DNA of 64,000 bases from Quercus robur (GCF_932294415.1 NC_065538.1:79187834-79251833), one strand, 5' to 3'; positions 1-11,314 are shown, counted from the stretch's first letter. Notes: generated from the letters alone by a model not told the origin. Program-made: numbers and translations.

Positions 1-738
1 ACTTTGTGACATGCTCCACATACATGAGGGTTTGAGGCCATCTAAGAATATGGAAATGGATGAGATGGTAGCGTCTTTTCTACATGTACTTGCACATCAT
101 ACAAAAAATAGAGTTGTAGCATGACAATTACTAGTTTATATTTGGTTTTTCATTATTTATTTAGAGGAAGATTTTTTTTAAAGGGCTTGGTAGTTCACAT
201 TCAAATCTAAGGATAGAATGGGAAAAATAAATAATTCATTTAAGATTCTTGGAATAAACCAAACATTATCATCTCACATTCCTAGAAATCTTAAGAGTTT
301 CCCAATAAAACCAAATATAGGAATATCTATATTCCTAGAAATAGGAATCTAGATGCCAGGAGTAATGTGAATTCTTCCGCACCAAATGCTACCTTAGTAT
401 TTATATGGGGCATTAGGGTTGTGGACTCTTTTTAATTTTTTTACTTTTTGTTTTATTTTTTATTATTTAAGGAAATGATATTAGTTTGTGTGGTGGATAG
501 TTTTCATCCCTTTGGACGTTTGAGAAAATAGCACAACTGCACAAGTAAGTCACAAGCAGAAATTTTTTTTTTTTAATGTTTGTTTGCTTTTCTTTTTTAG
601 GAGGATTATTCTTGCTGATCAAATGAAATAACTTAAAATATACTACACTTTTCTTTAAAATGATTTCATAAAAAACCAATTACTATTTTCTTATATTAAT
701 AATTTTATAATATAATTTATGAGATCAACAACTACTCT
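1..738. other. Gene-free AT-rich spacer
   Basis: No coding region is supported here. About 181-395 has loosely complementary ends (GGGCTTGGTAGTTCACATTC on the left; the right end reads GGTAGCATTTGGTG in reverse complement). It resembles a degenerate Tourist-like element, but no clear target duplication is seen. A T-rich tract lies near 563-576. Confidence 0.4.
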
Positions 739-1378
739 TATAGGGGCACGATTTGCAGCCCAAGTCCAAGATGTATGGGATCTTGGATCAGTGAGCCCGG
801 TACAATAAATGTGTAGAGAGTGGGTCAAAGAGCTAGTCTTTAGTGCATAGATAACAGTTAATATGGTGTTCATGACAATCAAGCAAAGATGAACTGAATT
901 TATTAAAGAAGGTTAGTCCTTGGCACAATCCGATGAGCTTTTTTCTAGTACGTCTTGAGTGGTAGCGGTCACAGTCCCCCCCCCCCAAATTGCCTCCCGT
1001 CCCCCATTTTATACTAGCTTCCCTCCTCTCCCCAACGTCCACGTGTAGATTTAGATTCATAGTGCTAATACTTGTCCCATCAGCCCCTCCCCAAAGTCAT
1101 TGGGAGTGATTTGTAAAAGCTAAAAAGGATGGTTTTGTTAGGTACAGAGCACTTAATGCAATAATGGCAGTTTTCCCTTATATATTTCCATTCCTTCTGT
1201 TGTCCTTTTCTCTCTTAGTACTTATCATGTTTCATGGAATGACCCGGAGTGTCACTCTCAGTGGTAGGCCGTTTCCTTTGTCCTCGATCATACCTGGACG
1301 AGGTGGGGTTCTTCCCTGGACTGGGCTCTTGGCCCAACGTATATATTGATATGGGCTCCCTGGTCTGTTACCCCCACA
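739..1378 (-). mobile_element. Solo LTR, minus orientation, TSD ACTCT
   Basis: This 640-bp block is flanked on both sides by the 5-bp direct repeat ACTCT (734-738 and 1379-1383). Read on the minus strand it begins TGTGGGGGTAACAG and ends CCCCTATA, close to the TG...CA ends of plant LTRs. It carries a G-box CACGTG (1040-1045), a TATAAAA box (reverse complement of 1007-1013) and GACAAGTAT (reverse complement of 1068-1076). The same three motifs, similarly spaced, occur in the LTRs at 9578 and 56438. No internal region is attached, so it is a solo LTR, probably left by recombination between two LTRs. The family is probably Ty3/Gypsy-like by resemblance to the 9578 element (inference). Confidence 0.72.
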
Positions 1379-1940
1379 ACTCTTATTTTGTTTTCTATTT
1401 TTATTTTTATAATCAACGATTACAATTTTATGTCATAAAAGAAAATAAAGACTTCTATACAAGCTTTTAAAATTGAGTACAATTTTTTTTATAGTGATGG
1501 CCTTCTATGCCACTAATTATTTTAATTTGTTTTAAGAATGATATTGTAATGTTAATATGCTTAGTTACATTTTTATTTAATATAAAAAGGTGAAAACTCA
1601 CTTAATTTTTTTACAAAAATTTTATTATATATTATAATAAGATATATTATTAGTCATAAACTTATTATATATTTTTATAATTTTAAAATTATTAATTAAA
1701 TATTTATGACATTCCCGATTTGACCACTAATTATATCACAAAACCGATAACCACCGTATTTTTCAGTTCTTTAACTATACCAATTTTTAAAACCATACTC
1801 AAAGTGCTTAAAATAAATATAAGAATTTGTCTCACTCGAAAAAGAGAAAATGTGATATATGGCCGACATGCTTGAAGGACGAAAGGAAAAGTCAAAAGAT
1901 GAAAACTTGGGATTTGGGATATAGGACCAAGCTTCTCATA

Positions 1941-2083
1941 GGGGGTCAGTTCTTTTTTCGTTTTTTGATAATCTGGGGGTCTGCTCTTTTATTTTCTTTT
2001 CTTTTTTTGACAATCTGGGGACAGCTCTTGTTTTTTGATAATCTGGGGGTCAGCTCTCTTTTGGATAATCTGGGGGTCAGCTT
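1941..2083. repeat. Imperfect short tandem repeat (TTTTTGATAATCTGGGGGTC)
   Basis: Four to five imperfect copies of a unit around TTTGATAATCTGGGGGTCAGCTC with variable T-rich spacers follow one another. Frames across it are low complexity and not believed to be coding. Confidence 0.7.
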
Positions 2084-2086
2084 TTT

Positions 2087-2240
2087 AGGATATGTTTGAA
2101 TAGAGTTAAAAATTAAAAATTGAAATTTAAAATTAAAAAATACTATAATAAAATAATTTTTAAATATATAAATAGTATCATGAAACTCATTTTTAATGAA
2201 AAAGTTACAAAAAAGTGATATTTGTAGGTCCATAACTAGT
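2087..2240. mobile_element. Degenerate Tourist/Harbinger-like MITE fragment
   Basis: It starts GGATATGTTTGAAT and continues with TAAAATAATTTTTAAATATAT, ATAGTATCATGAAACTC and TTTTTAATGAAAAAG. This order of motifs is shared with the better preserved elements at 58857-59104 and 40413-40605. The right end is not recognisable, so it is probably truncated. Confidence 0.4.
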
Positions 2241-2592
2241 GCATAGATGCAATATTTAAGAAAGAAAAGTCAAAAATTCCGACTTTTAAAAAAAAAAATC
2301 ACAAAAGTACAAACGTGTGTCTGGGAAACGCAAAATGCACTTCCCAAATGCACTTTAAATAAGGTGTGAGGCATACCTTCGCTGACCGCTCTCCCGTGTG
2401 TGTCCTCTGTAGTTATAACTATTGATTTAAAAAAAATATATAGATAGATATATACTTTATTTATTAAAATATTTATTTATTTTCTGAATAAATAATTTTG
2501 CTTCCAATACAATTATCAAAGTGTGAGTAACTTGGTGGTTTATTCGGTTAAAACCTTGCCAGCGGCATTTATGTTTTTAAAGAAACCATCGC

Positions 2593-2593
<1 letters not shown>

Positions 2594-2626
<33 letters not shown>

Positions 2627-2670
2627 ACTAAGAAATCACGCGGCAAAAAAAAAAAAAAAAAAAAAAAAAA
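2594..2670. repeat. Two long poly(A) tracts
   Basis: Runs of about 30 A (2594-2623) and 26 A (2645-2670) are separated by 21 bp of unique sequence. They could be retroposon tails, but no recognisable body was seen in front of either one. Confidence 0.6.
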
Positions 2671-3039
2671 CGAAACAAAAAACAAAAGAGCAGTACCAAT
2701 AGGAAGCAAGAGAAAGAATATTTTACATCAAATTCCCCAATTCAAAAGTAAAAATTGATGTCAGAATCTTCCTACCTAATTCTATCTCTCTCCTAGTTTA
2801 ACTGCCTATAAATTTAGATTTTAACAATATTTAGCCAAAACACTTTATATTATAAAGGATTTTTCTTCTTTTTTACACATGGAATTTTTTTTTTTTTTTT
2901 TGGTAACACTATCTATTTTCGTATTTAAATAAAGTCATATTGAAAGTTCAAATAAGTGTATAAACGCCCTTAAACGTTTAGACCCCCAAATTACAACTTA
3001 ACCAATTCAAGCATTATGTCAAACAACTAGTGTGCGGAA

Positions 3040-3937
3040 ACTTAATATAAGCTAAATATGGAATTAGTAAAAACTATCTAAGCCAAATTAAAATACAATC
3101 CACAGCAGATAATAAAAAGGCAAAGATAGAGAGAAAGGAAGATGCAAACACAAAGACAACATGCAATGTGTTATCGAAGAGGAAACCGAAGCTCTCGGCG
3201 TAAAACCTCTCCGCCGCCCTCTAAGCGGTAAACAATCCACTAGAAAATACAGTTGGGATACATGGACAGTAATAGACCCTCCAAGCCTAATGTACCCAGT
3301 GCACCTAAACCCTCCAAGCTTCTTGCTCCAACGAGGTTGCGCCGAACCTTTTTCTTTTCTAGCTTCCCGGATTCCGCTACTAGACCGTAGCATCAACCAA
3401 TAAAGATTGGTTCCTTCCTAACTGCTTCCCAGAAATCCAAACAGCTCTCTCACAGTGATGATAATAGTGAGAACCAGGTTTGGTATAATGCCTCTCAAGG
3501 ATTTGACAATGGAGAGGAAAAGAGTTGAGGAATTTGAAGAGACTCTAATGTATAGATTGTTGGTGAATCAATCTTGTTTTTTTCTTTAGGGTTTCTCTCT
3601 CAAAATTCTCTCTGGAAGCTCTCTTACAATCATGAGTAAAAGGGGTATTTATACTGGAGTGTGAGAGGAATGTGAAACGTCAGGTTTTACAAAACAGGAG
3701 TGGCTTGTGGCTTGACCTTGCGGCTTGACTAAGTCGCGAGATCCAGTCGCGAGATAACCGTATGGCCAGTTGTCCTGTTTTGTCTTGTAGTGCTCCAGCT
3801 TGCATGACTGTTCACCTTCTAGCATGCTTGGCACGTGTGCTGCGTCTGGCGGCTTGCAGCCGCGAGTCAGCCGCGAGTCTCTGTTTTCTTGCACACTCTT
3901 GAGCAAACTTCACTCTATCTCACTCACTACCCTTACA
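3040..3937 (-). mobile_element. LTR-like fossil, minus orientation, TCGCGA-rich
   Basis: Read on the minus strand from 3937 it starts TGTAAGGGTAGTGAG, contains repeated CTCGCGGCTG / TCTCGCGACT motifs, then a TATAAATACCCC box (reverse complement of about 3644-3655) and a transcript-like pyrimidine-rich leader. This layout fits an LTR promoter followed by leader sequence. The inner limit near 3040 is uncertain and no coding region is visible. It resembles the stretch at 13671-14230 in its CGCGA repeats ahead of a TATA box. Family not assigned. Confidence 0.42.
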
Positions 3938-4833
3938 TCAAACCCACCTAAATACAGGGTTACTAAATGCTGAATTACAAGCAAATTTGGCACGGAATAA
4001 AGCCAATTAGATGGTTGAATAAATTCAACCTTACACATATAACTCATTAAATAAGTTATATAACTAAAAATACATGTAATTGATTTTATCAATTGTCATA
4101 TGGTGGGTTTGAGAAATTTTCTTCCAAATTAATTCGAAGGTAAACTTCTCTTTTATAGACTAAGTCACCTAAGTTAGAATGTTTTGATTTGTTAATACAA
4201 ATAGAAGTAGGGATTGCTATGCGTAGAACCAAAACTTTTGCTAAGGAACACACACTGACGCACGTATAGACATAACTACAACATAAGTGAAAAGTTCATA
4301 TTTTGAGATTATTAATTTTCTCTTTTAAACCTTTTAACATTTTAAAGTTCAATTAAGAGTCTAAATCCTCCCACCCTAATAATTATCGAATTATTGGAGA
4401 TGTCATCATTTAATATGATTGTGTATTAAAACTATAATATTTAGTAATTCATTCACTTAAAAATTTAATACAGAAAGATTGAATTTAAACTAAACATTAA
4501 CTAAGTCTTATTTCTACAATATGTATGTAACATTATTTATTATTTATGAGATAGTTTTTTAGTGAATATTTTTAAATATCTAAACTTTTGATTTTTTTTT
4601 TTTTTTTTTTTAGTTTTTAACTTTTGATTAAATTCCCTTCTACCTTTTTCATGGAAAAGAGAGGGATAGCTCATAATTAGGTAAAAAATAAATAAAATAA
4701 TTTATTTTTAGGATAAATAGATTTTTCAAAGTAAAAAAAATTTAATAAAACTTAGTATTTATTTTCGGAATAAGTAGACTTTTCGGTCAAGTAAGTACGG
4801 CTCCCAACTGCCTACCAAGTGCACAAGTATAAG
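3938..4833. other. Gene-free AT-rich spacer
   Basis: No reading frame with family resemblance and no clear element ends were found. It contains a T-tract at about 4592-4611. The terpene synthase promoter region begins to its right. Confidence 0.5.
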
Positions 4834-5028
4834 TTTTGATGCACAGTTAAGTATGATGATATCATATCTCGTTAGAATTACCATTTAATTATTACTACAA
4901 TTTTTCGACGAATAGTTGGGTATGATGAATCATATTACATACCAAACTATTCGTCGAAAAATTGTAGTAATAATTAAATGGTAATTCTAATGAGATATGA
5001 TATCATCATACTAAACTGTGCATCAAAA
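4834..5028. repeat. Long hairpin (foldback MITE) in terpene synthase upstream region
   Basis: Two 91-nt arms (4834-4924 and 4938-5028) are reverse complements with only three mismatches and no gaps, around a 13-nt loop. The outer ends read TTTTGATGCACAG and CTGTGCATCAAAA. Weaker complementarity continues for about 10 bp outward (AAGTATAAG against TTGTACTT). No convincing target-site duplication was found, so the superfamily is open. The right end is about 100 bp upstream of the putative TATA box and 215 bp upstream of the start codon of the terpene synthase gene. Transcription through it would give a near-perfect double-stranded RNA stem. Confidence 0.88.
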
Positions 5029-5131
5029 ATTGTACTTTATAGATTATTCTAATCAATAAAAATATACAATCTTTCCATGATGCTCACTCACCTACCATAA
5101 AGCAATCCTACTACCTTTTGGTTCCATTGCT

Positions 5132-5139
5132 TATAAATA
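5132..5139 (+). promoter_or_regulatory. Putative TATA box of terpene synthase gene
   Basis: The sequence TATAAATA lies about 105 bp upstream of the chosen ATG at 5243, a usual distance for a plant gene with a short leader. It is downstream of the 4834-5028 hairpin. No transcript start can be read directly. Confidence 0.5.
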
Positions 5140-5242
5140 CCGTGGCCTTGAAGGCATTCTACATCACGCTCAAGAAGTTCACAGAGAATAAATCCCATCA
5201 TACCATTCAAAACTTAGACTCGTCCTTGAACTTAGAAAAAAT

Positions 5243-7719
5243 ATGTCCATCCAAGTCTCAGGGGCTCTATCCCAAAATGCCAAATCAGAAGTTGTTCGCC
5301 GGACAGCAAATTTCCATCCAAGCATTTGGGGTGACCGTTTCATCAACAATACTTCAGAGGACAAGGTAACACGATTATTTACTTAGTTTTTAAAAATTAT
5401 GTAGTAGAATTTATAATATATATAGCATTTTTTTGTTGCAATATAATTATTTGTTCATGCAATTCATGGTGTAGGATATTCATTTCCGTAAAGTATGTGA
5501 AGTTGAAGAGCTGAAAGAAGAGGTAAGAAAAGAGCTCTTAGCATCTGCGGGTCATCTTTCACAACAGTTGGGCTTAATTGATGCACTCCAACGCCTAGGC
5601 GTGGCTTATAACTTTGAAAGAGAAATCCAAGAAGCTCTAGAACATATATATGCTACTTATAATGACCATAATGATGTTGAAGATGATGATCTCTACAATG
5701 TTTCCCTTCGTTTTCGACTACTACGTCAACTAGGATTTAAGGTTTCATGTGGTAAGACATGAGTCTAATTTTCTTGATATATGCCCCGTATGTCTTTAGT
5801 GATGTGCTAGTCGGTCCATATTTTAATATATATATATATATATATATATGTGCATGTGTGTGTGTGTGTAATAGTGAGCTTATTCATTAAATAAGTTTGG
5901 TGTTTATTAAACAGATGCATTTAACAAGTTCAAAGACGAAGATGGTCAATTAAAGGAAAGCTTGATCAGCAACGTTGAAGGCATGCTAGCCTTTTATGAA
6001 GCTACACATTTGAGGGTCCATGGAGAAGAAATTCTTGATGAGGCCCTTGAGTTCACTACAATTCACCTTAAATCCATGGCATCCCCCAAAGCACAAGTAA
6101 CTCGTGCCCTAAAACAACCCTTGCATAAGGGCATACCACGGCTAGAGGCTCGGCGATACATTTCTATCTATGAACAGAATGCTTCACTCAACAAAGCTTT
6201 GCTCAAGCTTTCAAAATTAGATTTTAACCTGGTGCAGTCATTGCACAAAGAAGAACTTAGTGAAATCACTAGGTAATATGTAATTTAATATCAAAATGTA
6301 TTTAAGGTATATTTTCTTAAAAATAAATAAGTTTTTATAAGTACTTATTGGTTCATTTTTTTTCTCTTATTACCATTGTACTATATACATAACTCATCAA
6401 ATTAAAAATATTTATTTATAGATAAATAAACTAAAACGCATTTAACTAATATATATTTTCCTAAAAGTATAGTTCTTCTTTATTTTCTAAAACTTTTTGG
6501 TTCATTTTAAATATTTGAGATTCACATATTATGATTTTAGATTTTTATTTTTAGAAGAAAGGAAAATTATGAATTTTGTGGTTAGGAGGTAAAAGATCCT
6601 TATTGGATTCGCTATCTATGAAAAAATAAAATTTCTTTGTTTTTACTAATGTTTTTTTTTTTTTAAATACTGACTTGTATATATTTTTGGAAGTGTTATT
6701 AAAAATTATACAAATTTTACTATAAAAACCTTACAAATTGACATATCACAAATAAGTAATTGAAACATTCATTTATTAGGTTATTAAAGTGACAACAATT
6801 AGTAAAATTTTATAATAGCCCTAGAATTTTCCTTTTTCTGTTTACTTACAATCAATCAGTATTAATTGTTATATTCAAATTGTAGGTGGTGGAAAGATTT
6901 AGATTTTGCAAGGAAACTACCTTTTGCAAGAGATAGAGTTGTCGAGTGCTACTTTTGGATAGTTGCGGTCTACTTTGAGCCCCAGTATTCACTTGCAAGA
7001 AAAATACTAACCAAAGTTATTTCCATGACATCCATTCTAGATGATATATATGATGTTTATGGCACACTTGAAGAACTCGAACCCTTCACTAAAGCAATTG
7101 AGAGGTTCATGGATTGAATTAATTAATATATATGTTAAGAGTATGATGTATAATGTCAGTCTAACTTTTTGTAATTGGTACATGATATTTTCAGGTGGGA
7201 TATTAGCTGCATAGATCAACTTCCAGAATACATGCAAATATGTTATCGTGCACTCTTTGATGTATTCGAAGCAATTGAAAATGAGTTGGCCAAGAAAGAA
7301 AGAGCATACCGTGTTAGCTATGCAAAAGATGCTGTAAGAGTCAAGCAACCTAACTTTTCATGTTTTTTTGTCAACTTTTCGTGCTACGTACTTATTTCAT
7401 TTATGTTGTTTGAACCTTAGATGAAACTGTTGGTTCGGGCCTACTTTGATGAAGCCAAATGGTTCCACCAAAATTACATCCCAACAATGGAGGAGTATAT
7501 GCATATTGCACTTAAAACCTCTGGTTACCCTATGCTCACAGCTATCTCTTTCCTTGGCATGGGTGACATCGTTACCAAAGAGGCATTTGATTGGATCTTC
7601 AGCAACCCCAAGATTATTACAGCTTCATCTATAATTGGTAGACTCATGGATGACATGAAGTCACATAAGGTATGCAATCAAAAAATCTTATCAAGTTTCA
7701 TAAGCTAGCATGCAAGGTC

Positions 7720-7773
<54 letters not shown>

Positions 7774-8151
7774 ATGTGTGTGTGTGTGTGTGTGTGAGTG
7801 TGTGTGTGTGTGTGTTGCCAACTTTCTACTTACCCTTTTGGAAAACTTTGTGTATAGTTTGAGCAAGAGAGAGGGCATGCTGCCTCAGCAGTTGAATGCT
7901 ACATGAAGCAACATGGTGTCTCAGAGCAAGTAGTCCATGATGAATTCAACAGGCAAGTCGCTAATGCATGGAAGGACATTAATGAGGAGTGTATAAGGCC
8001 TACTTTTGTCCCCATGCCTTTACTTATGCGTGTTCTTAATCTTGCACGAGTAATAGATGTCATTTACAAGGAAGGGGATGGCTACACTCATGTTGGAAAA
8101 GAGATGAAAAATAATGTTGCATTAGTGCTTATAGATCCAGTTCCAATATGA
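5243..8151 (+). CDS. Terpene synthase (TPS-a type, probable sesquiterpene synthase), 7 exons
   Basis: The exons are 5243-5365, 5475-5751, 5915-6272, 6886-7104, 7195-7333, 7421-7669 and 7858-8151. All junctions are GT-AG and phases join without a break to give 552 residues. Exon sizes of 219, 139 and 249 bp are typical of angiosperm terpene synthases. Visible motifs are RRX8W at residues 19-29 ([11 protein letters not shown]), RDR at about 268-270, the Mg-binding DDIYD at about 305-309, and the NSE/DTE motif DDMKSHKFE at about 449-457. These metal sites bind the diphosphate of the prenyl substrate. Only 18 residues precede RRX8W, so there is no plastid transit peptide. By family knowledge that points to a cytosolic enzyme acting on farnesyl diphosphate, such as a germacrene D or cadinene synthase-like enzyme. 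The product cannot be told from sequence alone. The upstream ATG at 5118 is in another frame. No defect seen. Confidence 0.93.
5826..5869. repeat. (TA)n-(TG)n microsatellite in terpene synthase intron 2
   Basis: A TA run is followed by TG repeats inside the intron between exons 2 and 3. It is likely length-polymorphic. Confidence 0.85.
7726..7815. repeat. (TA)n-(TG)n microsatellite in terpene synthase intron 6
   Basis: About 40 bp of TA repeat passes into interrupted TG repeats just before exon 7. The acceptor of exon 7 lies about 40 bp further on. Confidence 0.88.
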
Positions 8152-8628
8152 CTGGGGTGTCAAAATATGAATCTTTCAATGGGAAATCTCTAAAGAATCA
8201 TATGCTTGAATAGGACCCAAGTCCATTAATATTATATGGGGACCATTTGTAAAATAAAAATAAAAGGAAAATCTTGCTATCTCATTTAATAATGTAGCAC
8301 TATGTTTACAAAAATAATTATTGTTATAATAATGATTGTGAGATTTACTACGGGAGGTATATTTGCTTTTGTGGGGGATGGTAAAATTTCGCTTGAAATT
8401 TCTCAAGTTGTGGCTTTCTTTTGGTTTCCTACGCTACCATTTATTCTATGCTATGGGGGGTAATTGAGAGGTTAAGGAAGCTCTTTGTTAAATACATTAC
8501 TAGGATTTTAGCAAACTCTTGGAAAAAAAAATTTTCAACAAAAAGTTAGAAAAGTTCCCCTACAGATACTAAACTAAAAAAGAAGTTTAAGAATACAATA
8601 AAATGTCATAATATTTTTGGAGAAAATG

Positions 8629-9036
8629 GGCAAATGCCCCTTTCAAAAAAAAAATCCAACATTTTACTCCCTTTCTCAAACTAATTAGGAAAATGTCCTT
8701 CCTTTGAAACTCGATTTTCTCAAAATTGAGTTAAAAAAAAAAAAATTATGGAGCCCTATAGTGGTGTTTTAAGGAGCCTATAGTGACGTTTTAAAGACCT
8801 ATAGTGGCGTTTTATAACTCGAGTTACATGCAATATTTTTTTCTTTTTTTACCTTGAACTCGAGTTTCAAAACGCTACTATAAGTCCTTAAAAATGTCAC
8901 TATAGGCTCCTAAAAACGCCACTATAATGCTTAATTCGATTTTGAAAAAATTGAGTTTCAAAAGAGAGATATTTCTCTAATTAGCTTGAAAAATGGGACA
9001 TAATGCTACTTTTTTTGTCCAAAAAGGGATTTTGCC
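8629..9036. mobile_element. Foldback DNA element with internal inverted repeats, downstream of terpene synthase
   Basis: The ends are roughly complementary: GGCAAATGCCCCTTTC on the left, and GGCAAAATCCCTTTTTGG when the right end is reverse-complemented. Inside, three tandem copies around CTATAGTGGCGTTTT (8756-8815) face three inverted copies around AAAACGCCACTATA (8867-8927). An ACTCGAGTT / AACTCGAGTT pair sits near the centre. No transposase is present. It is probably a non-autonomous terminal-inverted-repeat transposon (MITE). No target duplication was identified, so the superfamily is unassigned. Confidence 0.6.
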
Positions 9037-9113
9037 AATTTTGTTCTCATATTTTCATAATACTTTTATTAGTTATAGTAGGTCCTACTCTGATATATTA
9101 AATTTTTATTTAA

Positions 9114-9172
9114 GCTTTGGAACTGGAACATAAATGCGCTACCTATAATGACCCTAATGATGTTGTAGATAC
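9114..9172 (+). pseudogene. Terpene synthase exon-2 relic
   Basis: The stretch CTGGAACATAAATGCGCTAC followed by CTATAATGACCCTAATGATG matches exon 2 of the intact gene (near 5635-5690, around the residues [16 protein letters not shown]). About 60 bp is recognisable; neither neighbouring exon nor splice site is preserved. It lies about 960 bp downstream of the intact gene's stop codon. This suggests a former tandem copy or a partial duplication (inference). Confidence 0.68.
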
Positions 9173-9577
9173 CATGCTGCCGCACTTTTCTTTTTCTTTT
9201 TTTGGGTGATGTGCTATTTTAAAATAAATAATAATAAATAAAAAAGAACGGAAATCTTTTGACAAAACAAAAGGAGTCTTGGTTTTGCGGGGATGTACGT
9301 ACACGGAATCACATATACAACGCTTGACACTATTTGGGCTAATATTAAGTGCTAAAAGACTTTCAAAATATATATAATTTTTTTACTAATCACATACGAC
9401 AGTTAACACTGTTTTGAAAGTTGTCTTATTTCTCCAAGTTCTCTACTTCATTCTCCTCCTTCTACTACTATGAACTGTCCACTTGCTATACAAACACTCA
9501 TGCATATAATTATTCCAATGCAGTGATTGTGAGATTGTAAGGACACTACCAATATATATATATATATATATAGAAAC

Positions 9578-10186
9578 TGTGGGGTCTAATAATTGATGGG
9601 TCAGGCCCACTTGCTGATGGAGAGTTCAAAGGTCTAAGCCGAAAAAGGTCATGGCCCGAGCTCAAGAGTAGTAAGGCCCAATTGGCCCGGAGAAGCAGCC
9701 GAGGACAGTGCAGTCCTCGGCTGATCCAAAGATCCACCAAGAACAGGGGCAAAAAGGTAAAGGGACATGCTTGAAGGGAAATCTAAAATATCTAGGAAAG
9801 GCTGCCTTTACCATCTTCCCCATGCATATCTCTGCGCCTAACAGAGCCTTATCCATTAACTTTATGAACCACTCCCAACAACTTTGGGTTGGGATTGACA
9901 GGACAAGTATCAATCTTGGAAATGTCGACCCTACACGTGGACGAAGGAAAATGAGTGCAGATTAGTATAAAAGAAAAAATAAGTAATATAAAGGGAGAGC
10001 CCAGTTTACAAGGGGAGGAGGCCCCCAAGGGTGAAAACGCTGAAATCACCTATGAACACCACCAGAACCACCACTGGGTAACTAAGGCCTAGCCTTTCGA
10101 ATCCACTCTCTACAAATGATATTGTTTGAGCCTATTCACGTGCGAACCCAACTCTACTGCGGTTCGTCGCGGAACGTGTCCCTACA
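9578..10186 (+). repeat. 5' LTR of the 9578-13157 element
   Basis: 609 bp, starting TGTGGGGTCTAATAATTG and ending GTGTCCCTACA. A G-box CACGTG lies at 9934-9939 and TATAAAAG at 9966-9973, which would place the transcript start shortly after. Frames across it match frames in the 3' LTR only because the LTRs are copies; they are not taken as genes. Confidence 0.9.
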
Positions 10187-10207
10187 ATTGGCGCCGTCTG
10201 TGGGAAA
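10187..10207 (+). other. Primer-binding-site-like sequence
   Basis: The sequence ATTGGCGCCGTCTGTGGGA directly follows the 5' LTR. TGGCGCC at this position is typical of plant Ty3/Gypsy-type elements primed by a tRNA 3' end. The exact tRNA cannot be assigned without comparison. Confidence 0.6.
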
Positions 10208-10442
10208 GGCTTGCGCATTAGCTCGAGCGGTGGTGAAGTTGAGCTTCTGTCGAACAAGGGACTACGAGGGTGCCTTTATCACCGGCGACACATTGTTGCT
10301 ATTCCAACATAAGTTCCCACTAGGGGCTACGTTCTACGGTGTCAATGACATGGGCAAGTCTAGGGGCTTCAAACATCAGGCTAGCTTCCCCCACCTTGTT
10401 CGAGGAGCTAAACCTTCGGAAGATAAATAAATAAAGAAGAAT

Positions 10443-11314
10443 ACAAGTTTTGGACAGAACCAAGGCCTTGTATGGTCCTCGGACCCAAGCCTCTGGGGAA
10501 ACCAACTACTTAAAAAGAGAATAAAAGTTTTGGACAGAACCAAGGCCTTGTATGGTCCTCGGACCCAAGTCTATGGGGAAACCAACTACTTACAAAGAGA
10601 ATAAAAGTTTTGGACAGAAACAAGGCCTTGTATTGTCCTCGGACCCAAGCCTCTGGGGAAACCAACTACTTACAAAGAGAATAAAAGTTTTGGACAGAAC
10701 CAAGGCCTTGTATGGTCGTCGGACCCAAGCCTCTGGGGAAACCAACTACTTACAAAGAGAATAAAAGTTTTGGACAGAACCAAGGCCTTGTATGGTCCTC
10801 GGACCCAAGCCTCTGGGGAAACCAACTACTTAAAAAGACGATAAAAGTTTTGGACAGAACCAAGGCCTTGTATGGTCCTCGGACCCAAGTCTATGGGGAA
10901 ACCAACTACTTACAAAGAGAATAAAAGTTTTGGACAGAACCAAGGCCTTGTATGGTCCTCGGACCCAAGCCTCTGGGGAAACCAACTACTTACAAAGAGA
11001 ATAAAAGTTTTGGACAGAACCAAGGCCTTGTATGGTCCTCGGACCCAAGCCTCTGGGGAAACCAACTACTTACAAAGAGAATAAAAGTTTTGGACAGAAC
11101 CAAGGCCTTGTATGGCCCTCGGACCCAAGCCTCTGGGGAAACCAACTACTTAAAAAGACGATAAAAGTTTTGGACAGAACCAAGGCCTTGTATGGTCCTC
11201 GGACCCAAGCCTCTGGGGAAACCAACTACTTAAAAAGACGATACAAGTTTTGAACAGAACCAAGGCCTTGTATGGTCCTCGGACCCAAGCCTCTGGGGAA
11301 ACCAACTACTTAAA
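10443..11314 (+). repeat. Eleven 80-bp tandem repeats inside the LTR element
   Basis: The unit starts around AAGTTTTGGACAGAACCAAG and contains CCTTGTATGGTCCTCGG and CCTCTGGGGAAACCAACTAC. Eleven units follow head to tail at strict 80-bp spacing with few differences. Variants are not random: units 1, 5 and 9 share a TAAAAAG junction, and units 2 and 6 share GTCTATGG in place of GCCTCTGG. This indicates partial 320-bp (four-unit) higher-order duplication. Because 80 is not a multiple of three, the overlapping frames rotate and are not a protein repeat. Confidence 0.95.

Noticed and set aside
4834-5028. Hairpin as a classical microRNA gene
   Set aside because: Arms of 91 nt matched almost end to end are far longer and more perfect than usual plant miRNA precursors; a foldback MITE fits better, though small RNA data could change this.
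10552-11253. Series of 70-73 codon frames with the same start residues in the 80-bp array
   Set aside because: They come from the tandem repeat; the 80-bp period shifts frame each unit. There is no start context and no family match.
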